A DNA stretch of 64,000 nt from Protula sp. h YS-2021 (taxonomy: Eukaryota; Annelida; Polychaeta; Sabellida; Serpulidae). This document shows, piece after piece, positions 23,540-33,670 of the stretch. Location of the stretch: assembly GCA_949752745.1 (NCBI GenBank), contig OX457025.1, positions 93,639,304 through 93,703,303 on the forward strand. Direction: 5' to 3'. Position numbers and translations under genes: made by a program. The stretch's first letter is position 1, and each line of letters opens with the position of its first letter. Under the pieces are notes generated by a model. The model saw only the letters and a list, made by a program, of their open reading frames with translations, searched no databases and was not told the DNA's origin.

Positions 23540-24920
23540 TTCTATCATAAATGGATGTATGAATTTTCTTTTACAATGATGATCAATTGCTTCTGTGGTT
23601 TAGAAATTGCATTTTTAAACGCCGTGTGATCTCTACAATAGGCATTTGAAGTGTAATTAACGACGTGGATGTATCGCAATTACAAAATATAAATCTGACA
23701 ACGGGTGGTTTTGGGTCTAGTGGTTTAGGACGCCGGGGGTATTTAGTCGGGGGGGGGGGGTTGACGGGAGATTAGGGCCGGGAGGGGGGTTCGGTCGGGG
23801 GGGGGGGTGTTGGGCCTAGACTTACACCGTCCACACCTCTCGCCGTTAATTTCCTATTAATAATTAATCTCAACAGTTGATGTTGCTTGACTCTTTACCA
23901 GGTTGCTTTATTTATCTGTTAAACATACCTGTTGCATTTGCTATGTATAATTTAACATTTTTCTTGAGCCGATGATTCACAACGTCATTCGTCAATTGCA
24001 TAACAACAGGAGGAACCAGTATCAATATAAAAATATAATAAATCTCAATAATTCTTTCCGTGACAGGTCCGGCTTTTGATTGAAGTTTTGTCAGTGCATG
24101 GATGTTTTTCTGTTATTTTGTTAATCACGAATCTTTGCATATTTTCTGTAAGGCTTCATTACAGGTCCGTAAGTCGTGTCATACTCTGTCACAAAGCAAC
24201 AGTTATCTGGTGGCTTACTGCTGTTTTGTATACAATCATTTCATTGACATTAGATTAAATACAAAAGGTAAGATGTACTCAATTTGTCTATTTCATCTAA
24301 TTGATGCCATTGGCAAGATTTGAAATTGAGAAATTTAAAAAACTAAAGCAATTATCTCAAACACAGGTGCATAACAATGTCTTATATGAGCTTTATTGCA
24401 TGAATTAGTGGTATCACAAATTTTGCGTTCAACAGTAAAAGAAATCTAAAACCCTTAAATTTACATTATACATGATGTATGTTTTATTTTTCTCGCGATC
24501 ATTTCAATGGCCTCGTAGCTATTTTTATTGTCACGCAACATTCATATATTACATATTTTACACTGTTGATTTGGGGTCTTTATTGTCGCCATATTGTTTT
24601 TTTTTTGCTCAGAATAATTTAACATGACTTTGTGTTTGTAGGAACACTTTTGAATATACATTTTACCACGGGTTTGTAAGTCTAACTCATTGCTGGATAT
24701 CATATCCGTTTGAATGTTTGAATGCTATTTCCTAATTTTGGAAGTCGAAAAATTAAATGTTATCTAAGACTAAGGTTGCAGCGAGGAAAAAACTGTTTTT
24801 CCCGGACGAATTATTTTCACTAAATGCCGTGTTGTATTTATTTCCTTATATGTTTATATATTGCTATTTATTTATTTACATATTTATATATATGTTTATT
24901 TCCTTACATGTTTATATGGG
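23540..24920. other. AT-rich non-coding stretch with G-runs
   Basis: No convincing exon was found. At 23,745-23,812 several runs of 8-12 G occur (G-quadruplex potential). The first ~150 bp are a very diverged continuation of the array unit. Confidence 0.5.
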
Positions 24921-24922
24921 AT

Positions 24923-25174
24923 ATGGAAAAAGTAACGTCGGATACTGAAGTTGATGAGTTGATGATAACAAATAGCCCTCGCTGGTTTCAATCCCCGAGA
25001 CAAATCACGACATCGAAGACAAACAGAGATACTGAATTTTTCAAATTTCGAACCAACCAAGGAGAGACAGTGATCATCCTGGACATAGCGCCACAAGCAT
25101 TGACTCGCACATTGTACATTTCATCATTCACTTCAAGCTACCCGATAAAAAAAGTACTAACCAGACACTGTTAG
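24923..25174 (+). CDS. Possible coding fragment, unrecognised (84 aa)
   Basis: The frame from the ATG at 24,923 has protein-like composition (SPRWFQSPRQ, FKFRTNQGETVIILD). It ends just before a run of AGTTACTACAG-type repeats. The open frame extends upstream as a hydrophobic AT-rich stretch that is probably not coding. I recognise no family; it may be an exon or a transposon remnant. Confidence 0.25.
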   Translation: MEKVTSDTEVDELMITNSPRWFQSPRQITTSKTNRDTEFFKFRTNQGETVIILDIAPQALTRTLYISSFTSSYPIKKVLTRHC

Positions 25175-25869
25175 CAGTTACTACAGTTACTACAGTTACT
25201 ACTGTTAGCAGTTACTACAGTATAATATGTTTCTTTATCATTAAATGTCAGGCAGACAAAGCCTGGCATTGTCAAGGAGTAGTATAGAAACGAGAGTTCC
25301 ACCACACTTTCAAGTAGTTAAGAAAATGATAGTAGTTAGAAAAAAGGAGTTCCGAAACACCTGAGTAGTATGAAAACAAGAGTTTCACCACACTTTGTGA
25401 CGTCATACTGTCTGGACCGGAAGTGACGTCATAGCTGAAGTGCCGTCTGAACCGTCTGGATCGGAAGTGACGTCATAGTGTCTGTTTGTTTCTATCTGCT
25501 TCAGTTTTTGGATGGAACGCGCGCGTGTTGGGATGACATCATGATGAAGGGTAAACGTCACAGCAGAGTGTGCGTAAACGAAACGTCATTTTAAACGAGA
25601 GAACTACTGCACTTTTTGGAAGTGCAGTAGAACTCTCATAGCAACGGCTATGAGAGTCAATTTGAGCAGCTGGCTGTATGCATTTTTGTAACATGCCGCC
25701 ATTTTAACTTTGTGAAAAGTGAAAAATTGAGATAACTTCCGTTATAGTTGACCGATTTGCCTGAAAATTTCACTGTTTGATTCAGTTTTATGTAAAGTTT
25801 TAACGTTAAGTGGTTATAGGCTATTTACACCGGTGGCTATATAAGTAGTAAGAAAGTAAGGATTCCAGC

Positions 25870-26170
25870 ACAGCCCCCCCCCCAGCCGGCAGTCGGGACA
25901 GCCCCCCCCCCCCTAGGCGGCAGTCGAGAAATTTTTTTGTTCCAGGTCATTTGGTTGTGCCGCCGATTCTAGCTTAGTGACGTCAAACCCCCACCCCCTA
26001 GGCGGCAGTCGAGAATTTTTGTTGTTGTTGTTGTTGTTCCAGCTCATTTGGTTGTGCCGCCGATTCTAGCTCAGTGACGTCAGATCACCCACCCCACCCC
26101 CCCTCCAGATGGCAGTCGAGAATGTTTATTTTTTTTGGGTGGCAGGTGGCAGTCGGGACAGACCAGCATG
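25870..26170. repeat. Three ~115-bp repeats with poly-C runs
   Basis: The landmark GGCGGCAGTCGAGAA recurs with GTTGTGCCGCCGATTCTAGC and TGACGTCA about every 115 bp. A related block lies inverted at 32,342-32,415. It appears to be inserted between the tip of the left inverted arm and its main part. Confidence 0.7.
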
Positions 26171-26228
26171 GCGTCGTAATTCTCCATTGAATTGACGGTG
26201 CCGTTGGTTTTGAAAATTAAAAAAAATA

Positions 26229-26755
26229 TATAGGAAGTTGTTGCAGGAGTATCGTTTTATATCTACTTTAAAATGAAAAAAAATTGCTCTCCTTTACTAG
26301 TTTTTTTTAACCATGTACTCCCGTACTGGTTTATGAATTGTGTATTTCGACTGGTCAGTCTGTTTTGCAACATTTTACAGCATTGTAGGATTTTTTTTTA
26401 CTAAAAAATGTCCAAACAGAAAACAACAGAAAAAAACTCACCTAAATATATTATCTCTTACTAATCTAAATGAATATTTTACAAACAATTTACTATGTTA
26501 TCCTAAAAGAGTTAGCATCTGTATTAAAAGAAGAACGTTAACATATATTTTTAGAATGCTCTTTCAATATGTAAAAGTTCTCGCCTGTTCTCTAACAGCA
26601 TTTTCTCTATGAGTAATTCTTTTCTCAAATAGCTGAAAAGTACAAAGTCTACTATGCTACACTAAAACACACACAGCTGTTGTTATGCAGTGTTTGTAAA
26701 CAGACAGGCGGCAAAGTCACCGTTGCTATGAATACTGTAACAAGTGGTAAAGCTC
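26229..26755. repeat. Left arm of a ~530-bp inverted repeat
   Basis: It matches the reverse complement of about 32,440-32,975 almost base for base over the whole length (shared landmarks GGAAGTTGTTGCAGGAGT, CGACTGGTCAGTCTGTTTTG and CTAACAGCATTTTCTC). The outer tips AGTAGTAAGAAAGTAAGG at about 25,847 and CTTACTTTCCTTCTACT ending at about 33,017 are also inverted. Long inverted arms starting with AG fit Polinton/Maverick ends. Confidence 0.8.
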
Positions 26756-26805
26756 ACTTTCTCTGAGGTTGCGTGTTCAAATCACGCCGGGGTCACCATG
26801 TGTCG
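26735..26805 (+). repeat. tRNA 3'-half-like sequence plus short hairpin
   Basis: GCGTGTTCAAATCACGC looks like a T-arm with a box B, followed by GGGGTCACCA. Directly after it, GTCGCGAATAGCGAC forms a five-base-stem hairpin. No good 5' half is seen; it is probably a relic of a tRNA-primed or tRNA-derived element. Confidence 0.35.
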
Positions 26806-27389
26806 CGAATAGCGACGGGAGGATGTTCGCACAGGCCACGAAAATAAGTAAACTGACATAACCTGAATTTTAAGTTTTATTTCAACACACACAAAAAATA
26901 CGTTTTAAATTCCCCAACACACCAAGTATGTTTAATGAAAACACCTTATCAAAGACAAACATATTCCAACCGGTACTAAACCTGATGCACCACAATGCAC
27001 CACACGCTGTTCTCCTTGTAGTAACACAGTACCTCCTCTATTTATACACTGAAGCCGTGCCCGTCAAAATACGGGCCACACCATGAAGTTGCACCCTTCC
27101 GAAAGGTGCTGTAACACTAACAACGCGCTGCTCCCAGTTCCTTTGACACACCGACGCTGCACCCGTTATGCACCTCAGACGCACCAATTGAACATCGCAC
27201 TACACGCGCTCCTGTACACACGCTGTGCCCGTCACCATACTGCCAGAACTCCCACTTCACCGGCACATCTTAGCAGGCATGCTGAATAACACAGAATCAA
27301 ATGATTCTTTTACTAATCAGCTCTACAAAGCGTTCAATACATTCATTTTTATCATTTTGCTCCCCCTCCCTTAAATTAAAATTATTTAA

Positions 27390-28136
27390 CTAGGTTTTTT
27401 TAAGCATTTCCCACATTCTCACACATGTTGTTCTGCTGCCGGTCCCGAGTCTTTTTCCTGTCACCCCTCCATCACTATGTGTGGCTGCAGCGACACTTCC
27501 TTTTATGCGCAGCAACCGTCGCCGCCGTTGACTTAAACGGCTTACCCAGGACGCTGCAGAAGTAAGCCTCAGGTTTTTTGCGTCCTCACAAGCTGCCTCG
27601 TGCACGGTCCCCGGAACTCCTTGCGGAATGAGGTGTCCGCAAAAGTCGCAAAATAATGAGAATACTGAGCTGGGGTTTGTCATGTTGAAGTCAACGGACG
27701 GTTTTGGTACACGCAATTCGGAAGCGTGTTGCTGCAGCTTAGTGATGGCTGCCATGGCTGCAGCAGTTCCATCATCATTACCCATGAAAGTGACGGTAGG
27801 CGGGCTGGTGGCAGGCATGCCAAAAGATATTGGCAATTCTTCGGCCACTTTCTTAGGCGTCGTCTTAGGCGTTGTCTTTGGCTTTGTCTTAGGCTTTGAT
27901 GGAGTCTTCGCTTCAGGTGTTGTGATTATGGCGGGGGAATCACGTCTCGCACGCTTGTGTGCCTCCACGTCAAATCTGTTATACCCCTCTTGCTTGTGAG
28001 CGATGGATGCTTTCCATATTTCCATTTTGAAGATCTCATATTCGATATAGATCTGCTCAATGAGATCACAATCTTTATCGGATATGAGAAACTTCTGCTT
28101 TCTCTCTGCAGTAAAAAACTGGTCTCTAAATTCCAT
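27390..28136 (-). pseudogene. Diverged array-family copy 11 (frameshifted near the C-terminus)
   Basis: It starts with MEFRDQFFTAERKQ at the ATG at 28,134-28,136. It shares all segments with the tandem copies but is clearly older: it has lost part of the linker (KRARRDSPAIITTPEA) and ends with SVFSLFCDFCGHLIPQG. The first finger is intact (C-x2-C, H, C). A one-base loss in an A-run near 27,575 shifts the frame before the second Cys/His segment, which is still recognisable in another frame. Outside the tandem array, it gives the best view of conserved positions. Confidence 0.75.
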
Positions 28137-28384
28137 GCTTATTGTAGCTGAAGTGTTTAGCAAGTGTAAGAAGTTAGCTATATATATATATATATAGACA
28201 GGTGGTAAAAATTCAGAAATGACAAAGTTCACAGCGTGAGCAACAATTCTACTAAAACAGGTGGTAAAAATCAACATAGCTAGCTTACAATGAATATAAG
28301 AGGTAAAGCGCACCTTCTCTGAGAGAGAGTCAGCAGGCATACAGCAAGCACACAGTAAGTGAGGGTAGGTGAAGCCTCAACCGA

Positions 28385-28460
28385 CCCCCCCCCCCCCACC
28401 CTGAAGTCGAATTTGTGATTTTTGCATATTTATCCGTTTCAGACAATTCTACACATTTTT
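28385..28460. repeat. Single satellite unit upstream of copy 11
   Basis: One unit of the 85-90 bp satellite (TTTGCATATTTATCCGTTTC core) with its poly-C lead. It is placed between the copy 11 upstream region and the GTGACTCTGTAACATTATGTGAC block, exactly where the ~40-unit array stands at 16.5-20.0 kb. Confidence 0.9.
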
Positions 28461-28644
28461 TTTGGTTTTGTTCACTTTTGTGACTCTGTAACATTATGTG
28501 ACAAGATGTGACTGTGACATCATGTGACTCTGTGAAATTATGTGACTCTATGACTTTTTTTGGTTGTTTTACATAGTAACTATATTTCTATGTCTCTTTT
28601 CACTGATAATATTTAATTAGCCATATTTCAATGATTCCACTACA

Positions 28645-29331
28645 ACAAGTATTCAGTGAACACTAACAGGCCCCAACGCCCCCAAAATTGTAAGGGGTCG
28701 TCTATGGTTTTGAACCTGTTGGCCAGTTTAGGCCAAGAAAAATAAATGTCCTACTTCTGCTCAAAACTTTGAAAAACAATGATACTGGCTGGCGGAAAAT
28801 CCAATATGGCCTAAGGTACATCTACAAGTCGAGACTTTTCAATTGAGCCCAACATCAAGTCTCTAGGCCTCTGCGTTCTCGAGATATCGCCTGTACAAAC
28901 ACAAGTCGATTTTTGCGTTTTTTGGCCCATTTGGCCAAGATCACGTGATCAAATTCGGCCAAAATGGCCAAAAGGCAAATCTACAATACGAGATCTTTCA
29001 AATGAGCCTAACATCAAGTCTCTAGGCCTCTGCGTTCTCGAGATATCGCCTGTACAAACACAAGTCGATTTTTTGCGTTTTTGGCCAATTTGGCCAAGAT
29101 CATGTGATCGAATTTAGCCAAAATGGCCAAAAGGCACATCTACAAGTCGAGACCTTTCAAATGAACTCAACATCAAGTCTCTAGGCCTCTGCGTTCTCGA
29201 GATATCGCTTGTACAAAAAAGCGATGACGGACAGACGGACAGACGGACAGACGGACCGACGGACAGACGGACAGACGGACAGACAGACACCCCAGTCTAT
29301 AGGCCCCCAACCCTTTAGGGTTGGGGCCTAA
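28645..29331. mobile_element. ~690-bp Helitron/pearl-like non-autonomous insertion
   Basis: It interrupts the flank block: the paired locus at 20,130 reads ...ACAATAACC without it. The 3' end is a strong hairpin GGCCCCCAACCC-TTTA-GGGTTGGGGCC (29,302-29,328) followed by TAA and then T of the target. Inside are three ~145-bp direct repeats (landmark CTCGAGATATCGCCTGTACA) and a GACGGACA microsatellite. A hairpin plus CTAA at an A/T target is Helitron-like, and internal tandem repeats are typical of bivalve pearl elements. The 5' end does not show the expected TC; AGGCCCCAAC at 28,668 is inverted to the 3' end instead. Confidence 0.55.
29223..29288. repeat. GACGGACA microsatellite
   Basis: Eight-base and four-base GACGGACA/GACA repeats at the 3' side of the insertion element. 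Confidence 0.9.
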
Positions 29332-29764
29332 TAACCACACACACACAGCATAGGAATAAGTATATGAAAGGTCTCAGAGTGTGGGAAGGAAACCGATTGA
29401 TAAATTTCAGAGTGTGGGGAGGAAACCGATGGATAAATATCAGAGTGCACTCGTTCAGAGCGTGGGAACAATCAATAAATTTGGGAAGGAATGGGATTTT
29501 CCCTATGTTAAGCCCAATGTTATGTTTCATGTTATAGTAGTTGGAAAATGACACTTCTAAAGCACATTTAACAAATGTAGTTTTTGGAAAAGATATAATG
29601 TATAAAATAAGTTTGAACATTTTAGCATGCTACTAATCGAATGTTCTAAAGTTATAGTAGTAGGAAAATGGTGGTTTCAGACCAAATTTAACAAATTTTG
29701 TTTTTGACAAGCCCCATTCAAAACACCTGTTTCCTTTATTTGTTGAAACATATTACGTCATAGT

Positions 29765-29880
29765 ATTGTTCAACAATCTTTGAACAAGTTCAACATGTTC
29801 AACATGTTCAACATGTTCAACATGTTCAACATGTTCAGCAAGTTGTTGTTCAACAAGTTGTTGTTCAACAAGTTGTATGT
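29765..29880. promoter_or_regulatory. TTCAACATGT tandem array upstream of the zinc-finger gene
   Basis: Five or more TTCAACATGT decamers followed by TTGTTGTTCAACAAG repeats, ending about 60 bp before the zinc-finger gene. The same decamer in opposite orientation lies upstream of the PC4-like gene at 31,689-31,740. Each gene thus has it at its 5' side, which suggests a regulatory binding array or a pair of inverted repeats bounding the cassette. Confidence 0.5.
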
Positions 29881-29936
29881 AAAGCTATGTTTAAAGACTT
29901 TCTCATCATTTGAATAGTGTAGGTTGAACCTAAAGG

Positions 29937-30275
29937 ATGTATAAATGCAACATTTGTTTGAAATCTTACAATTGGCCACAAAGTCTTAAAAGACACTTAA
30001 TGGTTGCTCACACTTCAGAAGTGGATGAAGAATCGGATATGGAAAACCCTGTAAAACTACCTTTCACGGAAACTTTAGATGGGTCTTGTATGGAAAGTCA
30101 AAGCGTTAACATGGCTGAAAAGAATGCACATGCTTGTACAGAATGTGGTGCATTATACAACAGCGAAGAAGCTTTGCTCAAACATATGGAGACGTGTGGT
30201 AAGGATGTTGATGACAGGAGTTCTGAAAGTGAGTCAGAAACAGACTCTGAAAGTGAGTCAGAAATAGACTCTTGA
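29937..30275 (+). CDS. Small C2H2 zinc-finger protein with acidic tail
   Basis: The 112-residue frame starts MYKCNICLKSY. Finger 1 is C-x2-C-x12-H-x4-H; finger 2 (near residue 63) is C-x2-C-x12-H-x3-C. The C-terminus is a Ser/Glu/Asp run. The stop at 30,273-30,275 overlaps the next frame, which continues with acidic and helical sequence. Either the two were one gene broken by a frameshift, or they are overlapping ORFs. It probably acts in the nucleus; no specific function is recognised. It lies inside the inverted-arm region and faces the PC4-like gene. Confidence 0.6.
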   Translation: MYKCNICLKSYNWPQSLKRHLMVAHTSEVDEESDMENPVKLPFTETLDGSCMESQSVNMAEKNAHACTECGALYNSEEALLKHMETCGKDVDDRSSESESETDSESESEIDS

Positions 30276-30682
30276 ACCATAGAAATGATATGGTTCAAGA
30301 AATCTACGACAACTATGATGACAAATTTGAAGAAAAGGTTTTAGAATATGAAGAACAAGGACTTGAAAATGCGCGTGAAATAGCAAGTTATGACCTTCGA
30401 CCCATTTATAAGCAAGGACTAAAACAACTGTTTATGAGACTGTTCAACTATACCCAGCGTCTGGAACAAAGCCAACACTATCAAAAGATTTTGGAGGACT
30501 TTAATGGCTTTGTTGATGAAAAACATTATAAGTATTCAAAGGCACTAAAGGCGGCTATAAGGAAAAACAATACATTCTTTGAAGAGCTACTAGATATGGA
30601 GGAGGAGGAGGATGGTAGCAGTGACGAAGAAAGTGGCATGGACAGTGGGGTGCAACAGAGTGAAACAGATGCAGAAGAATAG
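30272..30682 (+). CDS. Helical acidic-tailed protein following the zinc-finger ORF
   Basis: The open frame is shifted relative to the finger ORF; the first in-frame ATG is at 30,290. It encodes a predicted coiled or helical region (YDDKFEEKVLEYEEQGLENA) and ends in a Glu/Asp/Ser-rich tail. The overlap with the upstream stop and the matching acidic character suggest this is the second half of one split protein. An AATAAA signal follows at 30,704. I do not recognise a family. Confidence 0.5.
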   Translation: MNHRNDMVQEIYDNYDDKFEEKVLEYEEQGLENAREIASYDLRPIYKQGLKQLFMRLFNYTQRLEQSQHYQKILEDFNGFVDEKHYKYSKALKAAIRKNNTFFEELLDMEEEEDGSSDEESGMDSGVQQSETDAEE

Positions 30683-30703
30683 TCTTATTTGACTAAACTT
30701 TAT

Positions 30704-30709
30704 AATAAA
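30704..30709 (+). terminator. Poly(A) signal of the zinc-finger transcript
   Basis: AATAAA 22 bp past the stop codon of the downstream frame. Confidence 0.5.
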
Positions 30710-30865
30710 GACTTTGTAAATGTTGTAATATTTTATTAATTTTGTATTATTATATTCAAGTATTGTATCATTATGTATTTTATTCAAGTATTTTATTATT
30801 ACGTATTACATCCAAGTATTGTATGAGAAAAATAAATAAGTTGAAAAGCATCATATGTGTTTTTT

Positions 30866-30871
30866 TTTATT
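30866..30871 (-). terminator. Poly(A) signal of the PC4-like gene
   Basis: TTTATT on the plus strand reads AATAAA on the minus strand about 200 bp after the PC4-like stop. The two genes are convergent, with their 3' ends less than 400 bp apart. Confidence 0.4.
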
Positions 30872-31069
30872 AAATATTACAAATATTTACAATTATGATA
30901 AAAACAAAACTATTTCAAATACATATTATGCCAATACATGTACCTACTCATAAGAACTTAAATTGATCAGTTTATAAATGTTATAAGATCTAACTTTACA
31001 TCAACATAAATAATGTTAATTCATTTCATAATCATACTGTTAAAATTGTATACAGTCGCATATGACTTT

Positions 31070-31606
31070 CTACTCAACCATCTTCTGACAGTCACTACAT
31101 TTATACACATCCATAGTCTGAAGCATGAGATCCACTGACGTCATTTGCTTCTTCAGCATTTGCCAGTCTTTCAATGACAACAAAATTCCCTTCTTGGTAG
31201 GATATAACCTCCCAGATACATGATTCGTAATATATTTACGAATATTAACCATCACTTTCTGTTGATATTTCACCAATTTAATATATGTGTCTCCATTAAT
31301 GGGTATCATAACCAGTGAATCGTCCACACGCATCTTCTTCATGGTGCTATCAGCTTTACGCTCCGGTTCTCGCTTCATATTAGACTCTGTCTCAATTATT
31401 CGCATTTTACACGACGTCGTCTTAGCTGGTACCTCATCTCGTTTTACCTTTCTAAAATGTGGCCGCTTTTGACGCTGCTGACGTGACTTCACCTTGGACT
31501 TTACCAACGGCACTTCCTTAGACTTTGCTGTAGGTATTGTCTCAGGCTTTGCTATAAAATTTTCTGTAGGCATTGTCATAGATGGTAGTTCACTCACTGC
31601 AGACAT
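31070..31606 (-). CDS. PC4/SUB1-like single-stranded DNA-binding protein, 178 aa
   Basis: Residues 1-90 are basic, low-complexity and Lys/Arg-rich. Residues about 105-163 (YIKLVKYQQKVMVNIRKYI ... PTKKGILLSLKDW) match the PC4 pattern: a strand beginning with Lys, an I/V-RKY segment, the KKGI-L-L turn and an aromatic before a helix. PC4-family proteins bind single-stranded DNA and act in transcription or replication. A C-x2-C pair (C170, C173) closes the protein. The frame is intact, single-exon and convergent with the zinc-finger gene. It could be a host retrocopy or a mobile-element gene; its position between inverted arms favours the latter. Confidence 0.7.
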   Translation of the reverse strand: MSAVSELPSMTMPTENFIAKPETIPTAKSKEVPLVKSKVKSRQQRQKRPHFRKVKRDEVPAKTTSCKMRIIETESNMKREPERKADSTMKKMRVDDSLVMIPINGDTYIKLVKYQQKVMVNIRKYITNHVSGRLYPTKKGILLSLKDWQMLKKQMTSVDLMLQTMDVYKCSDCQKMVE

Positions 31607-31688
31607 GTTCCCTCTTCAGTATCTTGATACAGAATGTGCGTTATGTCTGAGGGCAGGTGCCTTTTATGCTCTATAATGAGTTGTCTTA

Positions 31689-31740
31689 ATATGTTGAACA
31701 TGTTGAACAACAACATGTTGAACATGTTGAACATGTAATC
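31689..31740. promoter_or_regulatory. Inverted ACATGTTGAA array upstream of the PC4-like gene
   Basis: Five decamers reading ATGTTGAACA on the plus strand, about 85 bp 5' of the PC4-like ATG. They mirror the array before the zinc-finger gene. Confidence 0.5.
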
Positions 31741-31794
31741 AAAACATGATCTGTAACTTGTTCAAACTTGTTAAAATTGCTGACTCAGCAGAAT

Positions 31795-32340
31795 TTAAAC
31801 TAAACTGAATCAAACAGTGAAATTTTCATACAAATTGGTTAAGTATAACGAAAGTTAGGTCAATTTTAAGTTAAAATGGAGACATACGACAAAAAATGTA
31901 TACACCCGTCGGTGCAACTAGCCCGTGACTATGTTAAAACTAGATATAAAACTGAATCAAACAGTGAAATTTTCATACAAATCGGTCAACTATAACTAAA
32001 GTTATCGCAATTTTAAGTTAAAATGGCGGCTTGTTGCAAAAATGCACACAGCCTTCGGTGCAAGTAGCCCATTATAATGTTAAATCTTTACATAAAACTG
32101 AATCAAACAGTGAAATTTTCATACAAATCGGTCAACTATAACGAAAGTTATCACAATTTTAAGTTAAAATAGTGGCTTGTTGCAAAAGTGCATACAGCTG
32201 TCGGTGCAAGTAGCCCATGATAATGTTAAAACTTTACATAAAAATGAATCAAACAGTGAAATTTTCATACAAATCGGCAACTATAACGAAAGTTATCGCA
32301 ATTTTAAGTTAAAATGGTGCTTGTTGCAAAAGTGCATACA
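31795..32340. repeat. Nearly four ~145-bp tandem repeats
   Basis: The landmark CTGAATCAAACAGTGAAATT recurs near 31,803, 31,952, 32,097 and 32,243. One further, inverted copy lies outside the left arm at about 25,680-25,800. Poly-G runs follow at 32,343-32,393. Confidence 0.85.
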
Positions 32341-32439
32341 GCCGGGGGGGGGGGGGGGTGGGGTTGTCTCGACTGTCGGCTAGGGGGGGGGGGTGTCTGT
32401 CCCGACTGCCAGCTGGAATCCCCATTACCATATTACTGC

Positions 32440-33018
32440 TAGCAATGTTGATTTTTACCACCTGTCACAGTATCCATAGCAACGCTGGTTTTGTCGCCTG
32501 CCTGTTTACAAACACTGCATAACAACAGCTGTGTGTGTTTTAGTGTAGCATAGTAGACTTTGTACTTTTCAGCTATTTGAGAAAAGAATTACTCATAGAG
32601 AAAATGCTGTTAGAGAACAGGCGAGAACTTTTACATATTGAAAGAACATTCTAAAAAATATGTGTTAACGTTTTTCTTTTAATACAGATGCTAACTTTTT
32701 TAGGATAACATAGTAAATGGTTTGTAAAATATTCATTTAGATTAGTAAGAGATAATATATTTAGGTGAGTTTCTTTTCTGTTGTTTTCTGTTTGGACATT
32801 TTTTAGTAAAAAAAATCCTACAATGCTGTAAAATGTTGCAAAACAGACTGACCAGTCGAAATACACAATTCATAAACCAGTACGGGAGTACATGGTTAAA
32901 AAAACTAGTAAACGAGAGCAATTTTTTTCATTTTAAAGTAGATATAAAACGACACTCCTGCAACAACTTCCTACCAGCTGGAGGGGCTGTGCTGGAATCC
33001 TTACTTTCCTTCTACTAA
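32440..33018. repeat. Right arm of the ~530-bp inverted repeat
   Basis: Reverse complement of the left arm, plus the outer tip GGCTGTGCTGGAATCCTTACTTTCC ending in CTACT. The bases outside are AATATA on the right and TATATA on the left, a near match in the size range of a 6-bp target duplication; the AT-rich context makes this weak. Confidence 0.75.
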
Positions 33019-33670
33019 TATAAATGTATGAAGTAGAAAATACCATTGTTTCTGTCATAATGTACTTTAATTTGTCTGACATTTGAAATCGTTTTTTATG
33101 TTTACGAAAATGATGCATTCGAATATGACAGTGTTGGCAATCTTTGACACTCTGTAACAGTTACCGTGTCTATAACACCGCCGATAAGGCACTGTTCAAA
33201 CTTATTAATATGTTTCAGTAAATACTCACTGTTGTCTGACTGTTGTGACCAGGTTATATCATGCCCGAAACTTGTTGTTACTGTATGTCTAATTCAAAAG
33301 AAAATACTGATCGATCTCTTTTTTTATGTTTTCCGCATTGATGATTTCGGGACAGATTAGTTTCGCATGAAATTTTACCAATAAATACCACTGTGATAGC
33401 ATACTTATAAGAACAGCTACAAACTCGTAATTTGGCTTGAGTTTGAGAGAGTATCTATTTTTGTACTGTGTCAAGCGAGAGATGACTTAGATGTTGTGTT
33501 TTATAGATAACAATTTTATGTCGCATATGAACGAAGTAAAACAAGAGTAACCTCAGCCCCTACCCACCTCGAATACATGATGAGAAACACCATTTACATA
33601 CTTGTGCGAATGGTGCGCGCTATAGTGATGCATATAGACAACGTCAACGCACATATACCATTTAGTCATC

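Noticed and set aside
27083..27289. 68-codon open frame rich in Thr, His and Arg
   Set aside because: No family resemblance and no splice or poly(A) context; it is repeat-like ACACACG/CACGC sequence.
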